A stretch of DNA of 64,000 nucleotides from Lachnospiraceae bacterium (GTDB taxonomy: Bacteria; Bacillota; Clostridia; Lachnospirales; Lachnospiraceae), in assembly GCA_009911035.1 (NCBI GenBank), contig QXWO01000002.1:124001-188000 (forward strand), given 5' to 3'. The first letter of the stretch is position 1. The number at the start of each line of letters is the position of its first letter. Shown one piece after another: positions 9,890 through 17,545 of this stretch. Below the pieces are notes generated by a model, which ran no database searches, was not told where the DNA came from, and saw only the letters and a program-made list of their open reading frames with translations. The translations under genes and the position numbers were made by a program.

Positions 9890-11110
9890 TTATTCAGCAG
9901 GCTGTGCCTTTGGGCATGACGGTAAATGATGCTCCATAATATAATCAAGAAGCCGGGTGGCTACTTTTTCCTTGCTCATGATAGGAAGATGCAGGGTATT
10001 GTTTCTGGACATCAATGTAACAATATTGGTGTCTGTGCCGAACCCTGCCCCTGACTGTTTTAAATTGTTGGCAACGATCAGATCCAGATTCTTTTTCATT
10101 AACTTCTTGTAGGAATTTTCCTCCATGTTCTCTGTTTCCATGGAAAATCCGCATAAAAACTGCCCCGGCCTCTTATGGCTTCCCAGAAATTCCAGGATAT
10201 CTTCTGTCCGTTCCAGTTCTATGGCCATATCGGCGTCTTTTTTCTTCAGTTTTTCGTCAGAAATATATTTGGGACGGTAATCTGCCACTGCCGCTGCTTT
10301 GATAATAATATCCTGTTCCTCTGCCCGGATTTTTACTTCCCGGGCCATATCTGCGGCAGATATGATCTCCACTGTACGCACACCCACTGGCGGTGTCAGT
10401 TCTGTTTTTCCTGTAACCAGCGTTACTTCGGCCCCACGCATCATAGCCGCCCTGGCTATGGCATATCCCATCTTTCCAGTAGAATGATTGCTGATATAAC
10501 GCACCGGGTCTAATCTTTCCCTGGTAGGTCCCGCTGTCACCAGCACTTTCAGTCCCTCCATATCCTTGGGCTGTAAACTTTTGACGATATATTCCAGCAG
10601 AAGTTCCGGTTCAGGCATTTTCCCTTCTCCCACATCACCGCAGGCAAGATACCCGCTGGCAGGGGCAACCACTTCCATCCCATAGTCCTTTAAAATACGA
10701 ATATTATCCTGCACGATGGGATTCTGGTACATCCGCGTATTCATGGCAGGGGATATGATTTTCGGACACTGACAGGCAAGCAGCGTGGTGGTAAGCATAT
10801 CATCAGCAATGCCGTGGGCTGCTTTTGCAATCACATTGGCAGAAGCCGGGGCAATCACAAAAACCTGTGCCTTTTTAGCCAGAGCCACATGTTCCACTGT
10901 ATGCTGGAAATTCCGGTCAAAGGTATCCATCAGACATTTGTTTCCCGTCAGTTCTTCAAAAGTAATGGGATTGATAAAGTTCGCGGCATTCTCCGTCATA
11001 ATTACCGTAACGTCCGCTCCCTGTTTCTTTAGCATACTGGCAAGGGAAGCCGCCTTGTAGGCCGCAATACTTCCGGTCACGCCAAGTACAATTTGTTTTC
11101 CCTGCAACAT
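9890..11110 (-). CDS. coaBC: Bifunctional phosphopantothenoylcysteine decarboxylase / phosphopantothenate-cysteine ligase
   Basis: A 406-residue flavoprotein that makes 4'-phosphopantetheine from phosphopantothenate and cysteine in two steps of coenzyme A synthesis. The CoaC half (1-185) has the start KQIVLGVTGSIAAYKA, the catalytic HVALAKKAQVFVIAPASANV histidine region, PAMNTRMY and the ASGYLACGDVGEG lid with the active-site Cys. The CoaB half (190-406) has VLVTAGPTRE, the ISNHSTGKMGYAIA nucleotide-binding stretch and KLKK. ATG 11110 is chosen from SD GGAG and family length; an upstream in-frame extension would run into the end of coaX. It follows coaX by 70 bases, so vitamin uptake, phosphorylation and the next two steps are in one operon. 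Confidence 0.95.
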   Translation of the reverse strand: MLQGKQIVLGVTGSIAAYKAASLASMLKKQGADVTVIMTENAANFINPITFEELTGNKCLMDTFDRNFQHTVEHVALAKKAQVFVIAPASANVIAKAAHGIADDMLTTTLLACQCPKIISPAMNTRMYQNPIVQDNIRILKDYGMEVVAPASGYLACGDVGEGKMPEPELLLEYIVKSLQPKDMEGLKVLVTAGPTRERLDPVRYISNHSTGKMGYAIARAAMMRGAEVTLVTGKTELTPPVGVRTVEIISAADMAREVKIRAEEQDIIIKAAAVADYRPKYISDEKLKKKDADMAIELERTEDILEFLGSHKRPGQFLCGFSMETENMEENSYKKLMKKNLDLIVANNLKQSGAGFGTDTNIVTLMSRNNTLHLPIMSKEKVATRLLDYIMEHHLPSCPKAQPAE

Positions 11111-11180
11111 TTCCCACTCTCCCTTCCGGCACTCCAAAATATATCTTAAAGTTACTTTCCGGCGGATGCCCGCCGTACTT

Positions 11181-11954
11181 TCATACAGATTCCACATTTT
11201 TGCGGTAAATAATCCCCAGCCCTTTGAGGGTTAGTTCATTGTCATAGATGATCTCATGCCTGCAATAGGGCACAATGCACCCTGCTAGTCCGCCTGTTGC
11301 CACGGCCTTTGCATGATATCCCAATTCATCCCATACACGCTCCACCATGCCGTCCATAGAAGCCGCCTGTCCCATGATAATCCCGCTTTTCATGCAGTCT
11401 ATGGTGTTTTTACCTATAATCTTTCTGGGCGCTTCCAGGCTGATTTTCGGAAGCTGGGATGTGCGGTTGACCAGGGAGTCCAAAGATACCTTGACCCCCG
11501 GAAGAATCATGCCGCCAATATAGTTCTTTTTGTCATCCACTACACTGATAGTGGTAGCCGTTCCCATATCAATGATGATAAGGGGGGCGCCGTAATGCTT
11601 CAGCCCCGCCACCGCATTGACAATCAGATCCGAACCCACCTGGGCCGGATTGTCCATCAGTATATTCAGTCCTGTCTTAAGCCCTGGGCCTACAATCATG
11701 GGAGAAATCCTTAAAAGCTTTTCCAGGGAAGCCCTGACGATATTGATAAGCGGCGGTACCACCGAAGCAATGATACAGCCTGTGATTTCCTTCACCTTGA
11801 TCTGGTACAGTTCTAGAAGTATCTTAAACTCCACCATATATTCCAGCTCCGTTTTCGATATATTGGTGGAGGTTCTTTCCACAAAATAAATCTTTTCCTT
11901 CTCAATGCATCCAATCACTATATTTGTATTTCCAATATCTATCGCTAAAATCAT
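11181..11954 (-). CDS. coaX: Type III pantothenate kinase
   Basis: A 257-residue ASKHA-fold enzyme that phosphorylates pantothenate, the first step of coenzyme A synthesis. The family signatures are present: MILAIDIGNTNIVIG (phosphate 1), DNPAQVGSDLIVNAVAG with the catalytic Asp, IIDMGTATTISVVD, GGMILPGVKVSLDSL and ATGGLAG near the end. Length is typical. CoaX is usually insensitive to CoA feedback. It lies downstream of a putative vitamin transporter and upstream of coaBC. SD GGAAAGGAAA precedes the ATG. Confidence 0.95.
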   Translation of the reverse strand: MILAIDIGNTNIVIGCIEKEKIYFVERTSTNISKTELEYMVEFKILLELYQIKVKEITGCIIASVVPPLINIVRASLEKLLRISPMIVGPGLKTGLNILMDNPAQVGSDLIVNAVAGLKHYGAPLIIIDMGTATTISVVDDKKNYIGGMILPGVKVSLDSLVNRTSQLPKISLEAPRKIIGKNTIDCMKSGIIMGQAASMDGMVERVWDELGYHAKAVATGGLAGCIVPYCRHEIIYDNELTLKGLGIIYRKNVESV

Positions 11955-12024
11955 TGATTTTCCTTTCCTGCACGCCCAGAGCCTATTTGCATGACGTTGA
12001 ATACTTCTAACGCACTCTGGAAAG

Positions 12025-12849
12025 TCAGTCTTTCAGTCCTTTTACCGGCTTTATCTGTGCCAGGGCTATACCAACCCCTGCCGTCAGAATTGCCGCCACC
12101 GCTGCTTCCACAATGCCGTTGAAACTGATAATTCCCATGATCACGTCAATCACCGCATCACCCGCCACACCAAGTGCCTGGGCATACGCCTCTTTATATA
12201 AAATAAAAATGCCGCTCATGACAAACAGGGTGTTGGTAAAGGCCCCTGCCAGCCCTGCATAGGCAAATGCCACATTTGCGGAAGCTTTCTTATGTCCCAT
12301 GGCAGTCAGCCCCAGGAACAATACGGCTCCCAGCACAATACCTGCCGCTGTCCCGGCCAGTGTATTCCCGCTCTCTTTCAGCAGATTGTTTAAAAAGGCT
12401 CTGACAGAAATGCAGAAAATAACAGATACGGCCCCATTGATCGCATAACGCCATGCAGCCTGTCTGCTCTTTAACAAATTCCTTATCAAGATGTAAACAA
12501 AATAAGGAATCACTCCCACCAGAATTCTTGGCACAAAACAAATGTACATACTTTTAAAGACACCTGATATGCCAATCACATCAGCGGCAAGAATCGGCGA
12601 AAAGACAAACGCCGATGCAGTAACGGCTTTAAACGTATTGTTGATAAAGCTCGTCAGTCCAAATACAAATCCTAAAAATGCACCTTTTTTCGGTCCCAAA
12701 AATAGTGCTCCAAGGATTACCGGGATATGTATGACCGTTGCATTGATTACAACTAAAGGGATATATCCCAGCGGTGTGAATGCCATTATCACAATAATGG
12801 CTGTGAACAGGGCTGTCAGCACAAGTTCATAAGTTTTTTCATTTTTCAT
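12025..12849 (-). CDS. ECF transporter substrate-binding (S) component, probably for pantothenate
   Basis: A 274-residue membrane protein with about six helices. It has the ECF S-component pattern: LVLTALFTAIIVIMAF near the start (the A-helix contact of the energy-coupling module), then VVINATVIHIPVILGALFLG and GFVFGLTSF. No ATPase genes are adjacent, as expected for group II ECF systems that share one energizing module. Being the first gene in an operon with coaX and coaBC supports pantothenate as substrate (PanT type); this is inference from context. ATG 12849 follows AGGAGG with good spacing; the open frame extends further upstream without a better site. Confidence 0.8.
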   Translation of the reverse strand: MKNEKTYELVLTALFTAIIVIMAFTPLGYIPLVVINATVIHIPVILGALFLGPKKGAFLGFVFGLTSFINNTFKAVTASAFVFSPILAADVIGISGVFKSMYICFVPRILVGVIPYFVYILIRNLLKSRQAAWRYAINGAVSVIFCISVRAFLNNLLKESGNTLAGTAAGIVLGAVLFLGLTAMGHKKASANVAFAYAGLAGAFTNTLFVMSGIFILYKEAYAQALGVAGDAVIDVIMGIISFNGIVEAAVAAILTAGVGIALAQIKPVKGLKD

Positions 12850-12913
12850 GGTACAAGTCCTCCTGTTATTATTCTCTTTGGAAATTATTTTCCGTGAGAT
12901 ACAATACTGTGTA

Positions 12914-12942
12914 ATCATACCACATTGATAAATTATTGACAA
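12914..12942 (-). promoter_or_regulatory. Sigma-A promoter of the pantothenate/CoA operon
   Basis: Reverse strand: -35 TTGTCA (12937-12942), 17-base spacer, -10 TATGAT (12914-12919). The leader of about 60 bases is too short for a typical riboswitch. Confidence 0.75.
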
Positions 12943-12990
12943 TAAAAACTTTCAGCAGTCCATGGAAATCTGTTTCCAGAGCCGGCCGTT

Positions 12991-13638
12991 CTATCTGAGC
13001 TCTCTGCGGCTTCCTATTCCCAGCTTTTCAAATATATTTGACACATGTTTTTTCACGGTTGCCTCGGATATGCAGAGTTCTTCCCCTATTTCCCTGTTGG
13101 TCATCCCTCTTTTTATCCGTTCCGCCACCTGCCTTTCCTGTCTGGTGAGCCGGGAAAAATCCAGCGTCTTTTCTCCGTCCATTTCCTCTGGCGGTTCTTT
13201 TATTTTGACTGGGACTTTACTTTCCCCAGATTCCTTCCCGGGAAGCTTCCCGTCTAAAGGCTCCTCCCCCGGTATTTTTTCCGCCGTTTCATCCCCAATG
13301 ACCATATAACATACAAATCCATAGAACAAGGGCCGCAGGTTTAGGGCAAATGCCGACCACACCCCGCTTTCTTCAAATCTGTCCTGGTTCATACTGACGA
13401 ACATGAGCATAAAGGTTTCCAGATATCCTGCAAGGATTGCATTTTTCTTAAAAATCTCCCTGCCTTCCTTCCAGCTCGTTTTCTTTTCTGCATAGGGAAG
13501 GCAGAGGATTCCGCATCCTAACAGAAACATGCCGATATGCCGGGGACTGAATAGCAAAATGGCATTGGTCTTAAGCAGCAGACACAAAAGCAGCATATAC
13601 GCCACCACTGCCGCAAGACTTTTCACTGTTCTTTTCAT
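12991..13638 (-). CDS. Membrane-anchored LuxR-type transcriptional regulator
   Basis: A 215-residue protein. The first 110 residues contain about four hydrophobic helices (LAAVVAYMLLLCLLL; ILLFSPRHIGMFLLGCGILCL; a pair around 70-110). A charged linker (115-150, rich in E, K and P) leads to a C-terminal LuxR/GerE helix-turn-helix at 152-215: LTRQERQVAERIKRGMTNRE and LCISEATVKKHVSNIFEKLG. So it is a one-component regulator that senses at the membrane and binds DNA directly. It is 36 bases downstream of a MotA-like gene in the same direction; the pair may be functionally linked. No phosphoacceptor domain is present. Confidence 0.8.
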   Translation of the reverse strand: MKRTVKSLAAVVAYMLLLCLLLKTNAILLFSPRHIGMFLLGCGILCLPYAEKKTSWKEGREIFKKNAILAGYLETFMLMFVSMNQDRFEESGVWSAFALNLRPLFYGFVCYMVIGDETAEKIPGEEPLDGKLPGKESGESKVPVKIKEPPEEMDGEKTLDFSRLTRQERQVAERIKRGMTNREIGEELCISEATVKKHVSNIFEKLGIGSRRELR

Positions 13639-13674
13639 AGGCTGTACATTATTCCTTTTTATAATAAACTTCCA

Positions 13675-14190
13675 TCATACACTTCCTGCCGTCTGGCCAT
13701 TCTTACGCAGCCCGCAAATTTGGGCGTAAGCATTTTCACGGTATTCCTGTATTTTTACATTCAGCCGGGACTTAAGGGGCAGAAGGACGACCGCCACACC
13801 CAGTCCATATACCAGGGAAAGCAACATGACCGCAAGGCTGGGGCCAAGGGTTGCAGGGTCTTCTGTCATCAGCAGGATCATTACGCCGCCCACCACGCAG
13901 ATAAACGCTGCCACCGCCACCAGTACTTTAATTGCCAGACTGACCGCTTCCCGTGCACGGATCAGTTCGATAAGACCCGACGGTTCCTTTTTACCTATTA
14001 CCAGCCGGAATGCATTGTTAAAATCTTTCAGCAGCCCGCCGGACACAAGCAGAGGGATCAAAGACAAAATCAAAAAAAGCATGGTGGGAGGATCCAGAAA
14101 CCTTATCAGATAATTTTCCCCCGTTCCGTTTGAAAATACATACATGATTCCTGTCAGGACAATGACAGTTACAATTGAAAGTAAATACAT
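13675..14190 (-). CDS. MotA/TolQ-like inner membrane protein
   Basis: A 171-residue protein with helices at about 3-20, 34-52, 85-110 and 118-140. The last two (AVAAFICVVGGVMILLM and GPSLAVMLLSLVYGLGVAVV with LLPLKSRL) match the channel helices of MotA-type stator proteins. No MotB partner is nearby and the cytoplasmic loop is short, so flagellar function is doubtful. Start 14190 (MYLLSIVTV) is chosen because AAGGAGG lies 8 bases upstream. It is followed by the membrane LuxR regulator; a role in sensing or in driving an unidentified ion-coupled complex is inference only. Confidence 0.65.
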   Translation of the reverse strand: MYLLSIVTVIVLTGIMYVFSNGTGENYLIRFLDPPTMLFLILSLIPLLVSGGLLKDFNNAFRLVIGKKEPSGLIELIRAREAVSLAIKVLVAVAAFICVVGGVMILLMTEDPATLGPSLAVMLLSLVYGLGVAVVLLPLKSRLNVKIQEYRENAYAQICGLRKNGQTAGSV

Positions 14191-14259
14191 AGCCGTTTCC
14201 TCCTTTTTCTCCCATATGGGTTTTTCCATAGTTTTATTCTATCTGCCTGGACCCGGGAA

Positions 14260-14295
14260 AAAAATACTCCTTTCCGGCCAAAAAGTAGTATTTTT
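14260..14295 (-). terminator. Terminator of the hisS-sfp operon
   Basis: The 9-bp stem AAAAATACT (14260-14268) pairs with AGTATTTTT (14287-14295); on the reverse strand the stem runs into a T7 tract. It lies 14 bases after the phosphopantetheinyl transferase stop. Confidence 0.7.
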
Positions 14296-14308
14296 CGTGG
14301 TATTTATC

Positions 14309-14971
14309 TCAAATCCCGGTTTCTTTCCACAGGATATCCCGGAGAGGTTCCCCGGTACAGACACAAAAGGCATACCCTTCTGTTTTTTGCTGTTCCCTGA
14401 AATAGGCGGCGCATTTTTCCCCTTCAAGAACCCTGCCCTCATTCCAGTCGATTTCAAAGCCGGAAAGCCCGCCAGAAAGTCCTCTCCCGGTGAGCTTTAC
14501 ATAAGCTTCCTTTATGCTCCACATACGGAAAAACAGTTCTTCCCGCTCCCCGCCGCTGCATGCATCCAGCTTCCGGTTATCCTCCTTCGTAAAAAAGCGC
14601 CTGGCAATTCCACTGCGGCACCTGGTCACCTTCTGTATATCCGCCCCCACCGGGATATCTCCTAAAGCGCAGCACACATATTCCCCGGAATGGGACAGGC
14701 TGTAATAGATATCTGGATATTTTGTTAAATAAGGCTTTCCCCCATGCCCAAAGGCCACGGAGAAAGGTCCGCTTTTTTCCGCAGAAATTCCCAGCCGCTC
14801 ACAAACCGCGTCATGAAGCAGACTGCCGGCCATAAGACTGTGAATCCTGCTTTTTTTGTCTGTCATGGCAAGTATTTTTTTCCGGCGGTCTTCCTCCGCT
14901 TTTTCCAAATGTGCGAAAAAGGCGTCTTCCTCCAGAAAGGGAGACACCTTTGTATAATAAACCGTAATCAT
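14309..14971 (-). CDS. 4'-phosphopantetheinyl transferase (Sfp family)
   Basis: A 220-residue enzyme that moves the phosphopantetheine arm of CoA onto carrier proteins. The Sfp core motifs are present: YYSLSHSGEYVCCAL, VGADIQKVTRC (magnesium-binding Asp), and FFRMWSIKEAYVKLTGRGL (W-x-x-KEA). Sfp types usually serve polyketide or peptide synthases, or replace AcpS in fatty acid synthesis; no carrier gene is adjacent. It begins 9 bases after hisS on the same strand and shares the operon. The length is typical. Confidence 0.9.
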   Translation of the reverse strand: MITVYYTKVSPFLEEDAFFAHLEKAEEDRRKKILAMTDKKSRIHSLMAGSLLHDAVCERLGISAEKSGPFSVAFGHGGKPYLTKYPDIYYSLSHSGEYVCCALGDIPVGADIQKVTRCRSGIARRFFTKEDNRKLDACSGGEREELFFRMWSIKEAYVKLTGRGLSGGLSGFEIDWNEGRVLEGEKCAAYFREQQKTEGYAFCVCTGEPLRDILWKETGI

Positions 14972-14980
14972 TATGCATCC

Positions 14981-16240
14981 TTACTTCAGTGGATTTTTAT
15001 AAAATTCCTGGAACCGGGTATAGCCCTCTTTAGAAAGCTGCTCCTTCTGGAATTTCTTGTTCTTATTCATCCTTACTACCAGAACCTGCTTCCCTTCCTT
15101 GCGTTCTTCCTGTGCTCTGGCAATCACTTTGCACAGTTCTTCCCCGGGCAGGCCCTTTTCCAGAAGATATGCCACCTTTTCCGGCTGGCTGGGTACTTTG
15201 AATCCGCTTTCCATAAGCAACAGGATGATCCGTTCAAATCCAATGGAAAAACCGCAGGCAGGCACATCGTTTCCGGTAAATTTGCCTACCATCTTATCAT
15301 ATCTTCCGCCGCCTCCGCAGCTTCCGCCGAACTCCGGCATGGCAATCTCAAAAATCGTGCCTGTATAGTAAGACATGCCCCGCACCAGGGAAGGGTCAAA
15401 GACCAGCTCAAAGTCAGAACATTTCGTGGCCCGGACGCTCTCCATGATCTCCTGAAGGCTGGTCTTTACCTCTTCCTCCAGGAAATCCCCCAGTTCATCT
15501 GCCAGATAGACAAGGGGCTCCCCGGCTTCCCCGATCCCTTTAAAAAGGGCCAGGTATTTATCCACGCTTTCTTTGACAAAACCGTTCCCGAGAAGTTCTG
15601 CCTCCACACCTTCAAATCCGATCTTGTCCATCTTATCCAGCGTAATAAATACGCTGTCATAAGCTTCCTCGTCAAACCCGCTGTAGGCTGCCATGGCCTT
15701 TAAAATTCTTCTCTCGTTGATCCTGATCTGGAAACCCTTAAAGCCCAGCCTGCCAAGGGTAGTAGTTGTGGCAAGTATCAGCTCGATCTCCGCCAGATTA
15801 GAAGGCTCTCCCAAAATATCGATATCACACTGCATAAACTGGCGGTAACGTCCCCTCTGGGGCCTGTCCGCCCGCCATACATTTCCCATCTGGAGCGCCT
15901 TAAAAGGGCTGGGCAGTTCATTGGCATGATTGGAATAAAAACGCACCAGCGGAACCGTTAAATCATAACGAAGCCCCCCGTCCACAAGATCCTGTTCGCT
16001 TTTCGCCGTTTCAAGATTCAGCTTTTCGCCCCTTTTCAATATTTTAAAAATAAGCTTTTCATTTTCACCGCCCTGCTTATTGCTTAAATTAGCTATATTC
16101 TCTACACAGGGAGTTTCAATGGAAGTGAAACCAAACGCTCCGTAAGTTTCCTTAATCACGCTTATCACATAATCACGAATCTGCATCTCCTCCGGCAGAA
16201 TGTCCTTCATGCCGGTAACCGGCTTTTTACTCAATGCCAT
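14981..16240 (-). CDS. hisS: Histidine-tRNA ligase
   Basis: A 419-residue class II aminoacyl-tRNA synthetase. Motif 2 is seen at WRADRPQRGRYRQFMQCDID, the histidine-specific signature at LVRGMSYYTGTIFEIA, and motif 3 at CGFSIGFERI. A short C-terminal anticodon-binding part (about 335-419, KVAYLLEKG onward) ends the protein. The RYRQF and YYTG signatures indicate a catalytic HisS and not the HisZ regulator. ATG 16240 is preceded by GGAGTAGGG. The leader is only about 35 bases, so a T-box riboswitch is excluded. Confidence 0.93.
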   Translation of the reverse strand: MALSKKPVTGMKDILPEEMQIRDYVISVIKETYGAFGFTSIETPCVENIANLSNKQGGENEKLIFKILKRGEKLNLETAKSEQDLVDGGLRYDLTVPLVRFYSNHANELPSPFKALQMGNVWRADRPQRGRYRQFMQCDIDILGEPSNLAEIELILATTTTLGRLGFKGFQIRINERRILKAMAAYSGFDEEAYDSVFITLDKMDKIGFEGVEAELLGNGFVKESVDKYLALFKGIGEAGEPLVYLADELGDFLEEEVKTSLQEIMESVRATKCSDFELVFDPSLVRGMSYYTGTIFEIAMPEFGGSCGGGGRYDKMVGKFTGNDVPACGFSIGFERIILLLMESGFKVPSQPEKVAYLLEKGLPGEELCKVIARAQEERKEGKQVLVVRMNKNKKFQKEQLSKEGYTRFQEFYKNPLK

Positions 16241-16280
16241 AATCCCTACTCCTATCCTTATCACAAATGCTATTCTGTAA

Positions 16281-16309
16281 ATTTTACACTTTTTAGTCTT
16301 ATATTGCAA
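16281..16309 (-). promoter_or_regulatory. Sigma-A promoter of hisS
   Basis: Reverse strand: -35 TTGCAA (16304-16309), 17-base spacer, -10 TAAAAT (16281-16286). Back to back with the DAHP synthase promoter. Confidence 0.8.
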
Positions 16310-16332
16310 GAGCAATTGTACCTACATTTTTC

Positions 16333-16361
16333 TTGCGCTTCTCTTTTCTTTATATTATAAT
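16333..16361 (+). promoter_or_regulatory. Sigma-A promoter of the DAHP synthase gene
   Basis: -35 TTGCGC (16333-16338), 17-base spacer, -10 TATAAT (16356-16361); 54 bases before the start codon. Confidence 0.8.
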
Positions 16362-16414
16362 GTACACGGCCGCAGTCCAGTCAACACCTGCGCTGCCATA
16401 AAGGAGGAAAAAAG

Positions 16415-17443
16415 ATGTCGTTTCATTTTATAAAACTACTGCCCACCCCGGACGAAATCAGGGAACAGTTTCCCGTTCCTGCTGAACTTATGCGGATCAA
16501 AGATGAGAGGGATAAGGAGATCCGCGATGTGATCACAGGTAAAAGCAACAAATTCCTTGTGATCATTGGTCCCTGTTCCGCGGACAATGAAGATGCTGTC
16601 TGCGATTATGTATGCCGTCTTTCACAGTTAAACGAGAAGGTAAAAGATAAGCTTATATTGATTCCCCGTATTTACACCAATAAGCCCAGGACCACAGGGG
16701 AAGGCTATAAAGGCATTGTCCACCAGCCCGACCCAGAGCAAAAGCCTGATTTCCTTGCAGGGCTGATTGCCATGAGGAAAATGCATATCCGTGCTATCGC
16801 AGAATCCGGTCTTACCGCCGCCGATGAAATGCTTTACCCTGAAAACTGGGGCTATGTATCGGATATCCTGTCTTATGTAGCCATCGGCGCGCGTTCCGTG
16901 GAGGACCAGCAGCACAGGATCGTTGTCAGCGGATTTGATGTTCCCGCTGGCATGAAAAACCCTACCAGCGGCAATCTCACCGTCATGCTCAACTCGGTTT
17001 ATGCTTCCCAGCACCCCCACTCCTTTATCTACAGGGGCTATGAAGTGGAGACAAACGGCAATGAACTTGCCCACACGGTACTAAGGGGCGCCACAAACAA
17101 ACACGGCGGAAATCTTCCAAACTACCACTATGAAGATTTAAACCTTCTCCTTACCCTGTACAATGAGCGGGATCTGAAAAACCCTGCCACCATCATAGAT
17201 ACCAACCACAGCAACTCAAACAAACAGTTTGAACAGCAGGTGCGTATTGTTAAGGAAGTCATGCACAGCCGCAAACTAAGTCCCGACATCCACAAGCTGG
17301 TGAAAGGGGTTATGATCGAAAGCTACATTGAAGAAGGCTGCCAGAAGATCGGGGACGGTGTCTATGGGAAATCCATCACAGATTCATGCCTTGGGTGGGA
17401 AGCCTCCAGGCAATTGATTTTCGATATTGCAGAATATGAATGA
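16415..17443 (+). CDS. aroF: 3-deoxy-7-phosphoheptulonate synthase, class I
   Basis: A 342-residue enzyme that condenses phosphoenolpyruvate and erythrose 4-phosphate, the first step of the shikimate pathway. Class I (AroFGH) signatures are present: LVIIGPCSADNEDAV, IYTNKPRTTGEGYKG (PEP-binding KPRT), ARSVEDQQHRIVVSG, GFDVPAGMKNPTSG, HGGNLPNYHY and DTNHSNSNK. Length is typical of a single-domain enzyme without a chorismate mutase fusion. It is monocistronic with its own promoter; the SD AAAGGAGG is strong. Which aromatic amino acid inhibits it cannot be read from the sequence. Confidence 0.94.
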   Translation: MSFHFIKLLPTPDEIREQFPVPAELMRIKDERDKEIRDVITGKSNKFLVIIGPCSADNEDAVCDYVCRLSQLNEKVKDKLILIPRIYTNKPRTTGEGYKGIVHQPDPEQKPDFLAGLIAMRKMHIRAIAESGLTAADEMLYPENWGYVSDILSYVAIGARSVEDQQHRIVVSGFDVPAGMKNPTSGNLTVMLNSVYASQHPHSFIYRGYEVETNGNELAHTVLRGATNKHGGNLPNYHYEDLNLLLTLYNERDLKNPATIIDTNHSNSNKQFEQQVRIVKEVMHSRKLSPDIHKLVKGVMIESYIEEGCQKIGDGVYGKSITDSCLGWEASRQLIFDIAEYE

Positions 17444-17478
17444 GCCTGAAAATAGCATTTACATTCTTTATTCAACGG

Positions 17479-17545
17479 GCTGTCCACGCTTCGCAGGTAA
17501 AGGTTTTATTATAAACTGACTTGCGAAGTATGGCAGCATTTGTTC
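17479..17545. repeat. Inverted pair of the dispersed repeat at the aroF/DUF4143 convergence
   Basis: The left half (17479-17500) carries CCACGCTTCGCAGG, and the right half (17521-17545) carries TTGCGAAGTATGGCAGCATT then TGTTC. They are inverted and can pair over about 12 bases. The right copy encodes the last residues of the DUF4143 protein. It may also serve as terminator for both genes. Confidence 0.55.

Noticed and set aside
12850-12920. Riboswitch controlling the ECF-coaX operon
   Set aside because: The leader is about 60 bases with only a small GGAAA/TTTCC hairpin; no known vitamin riboswitch pattern.
14744-15703. A 319-codon open frame on the plus strand
   Set aside because: It lies antisense to hisS and the phosphopantetheinyl transferase gene, both with complete family motifs; its translation has no recognisable domain.
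16241-16320. T-box riboswitch before hisS
   Set aside because: The promoter is about 40 bases from the start codon, leaving no space for a T-box.
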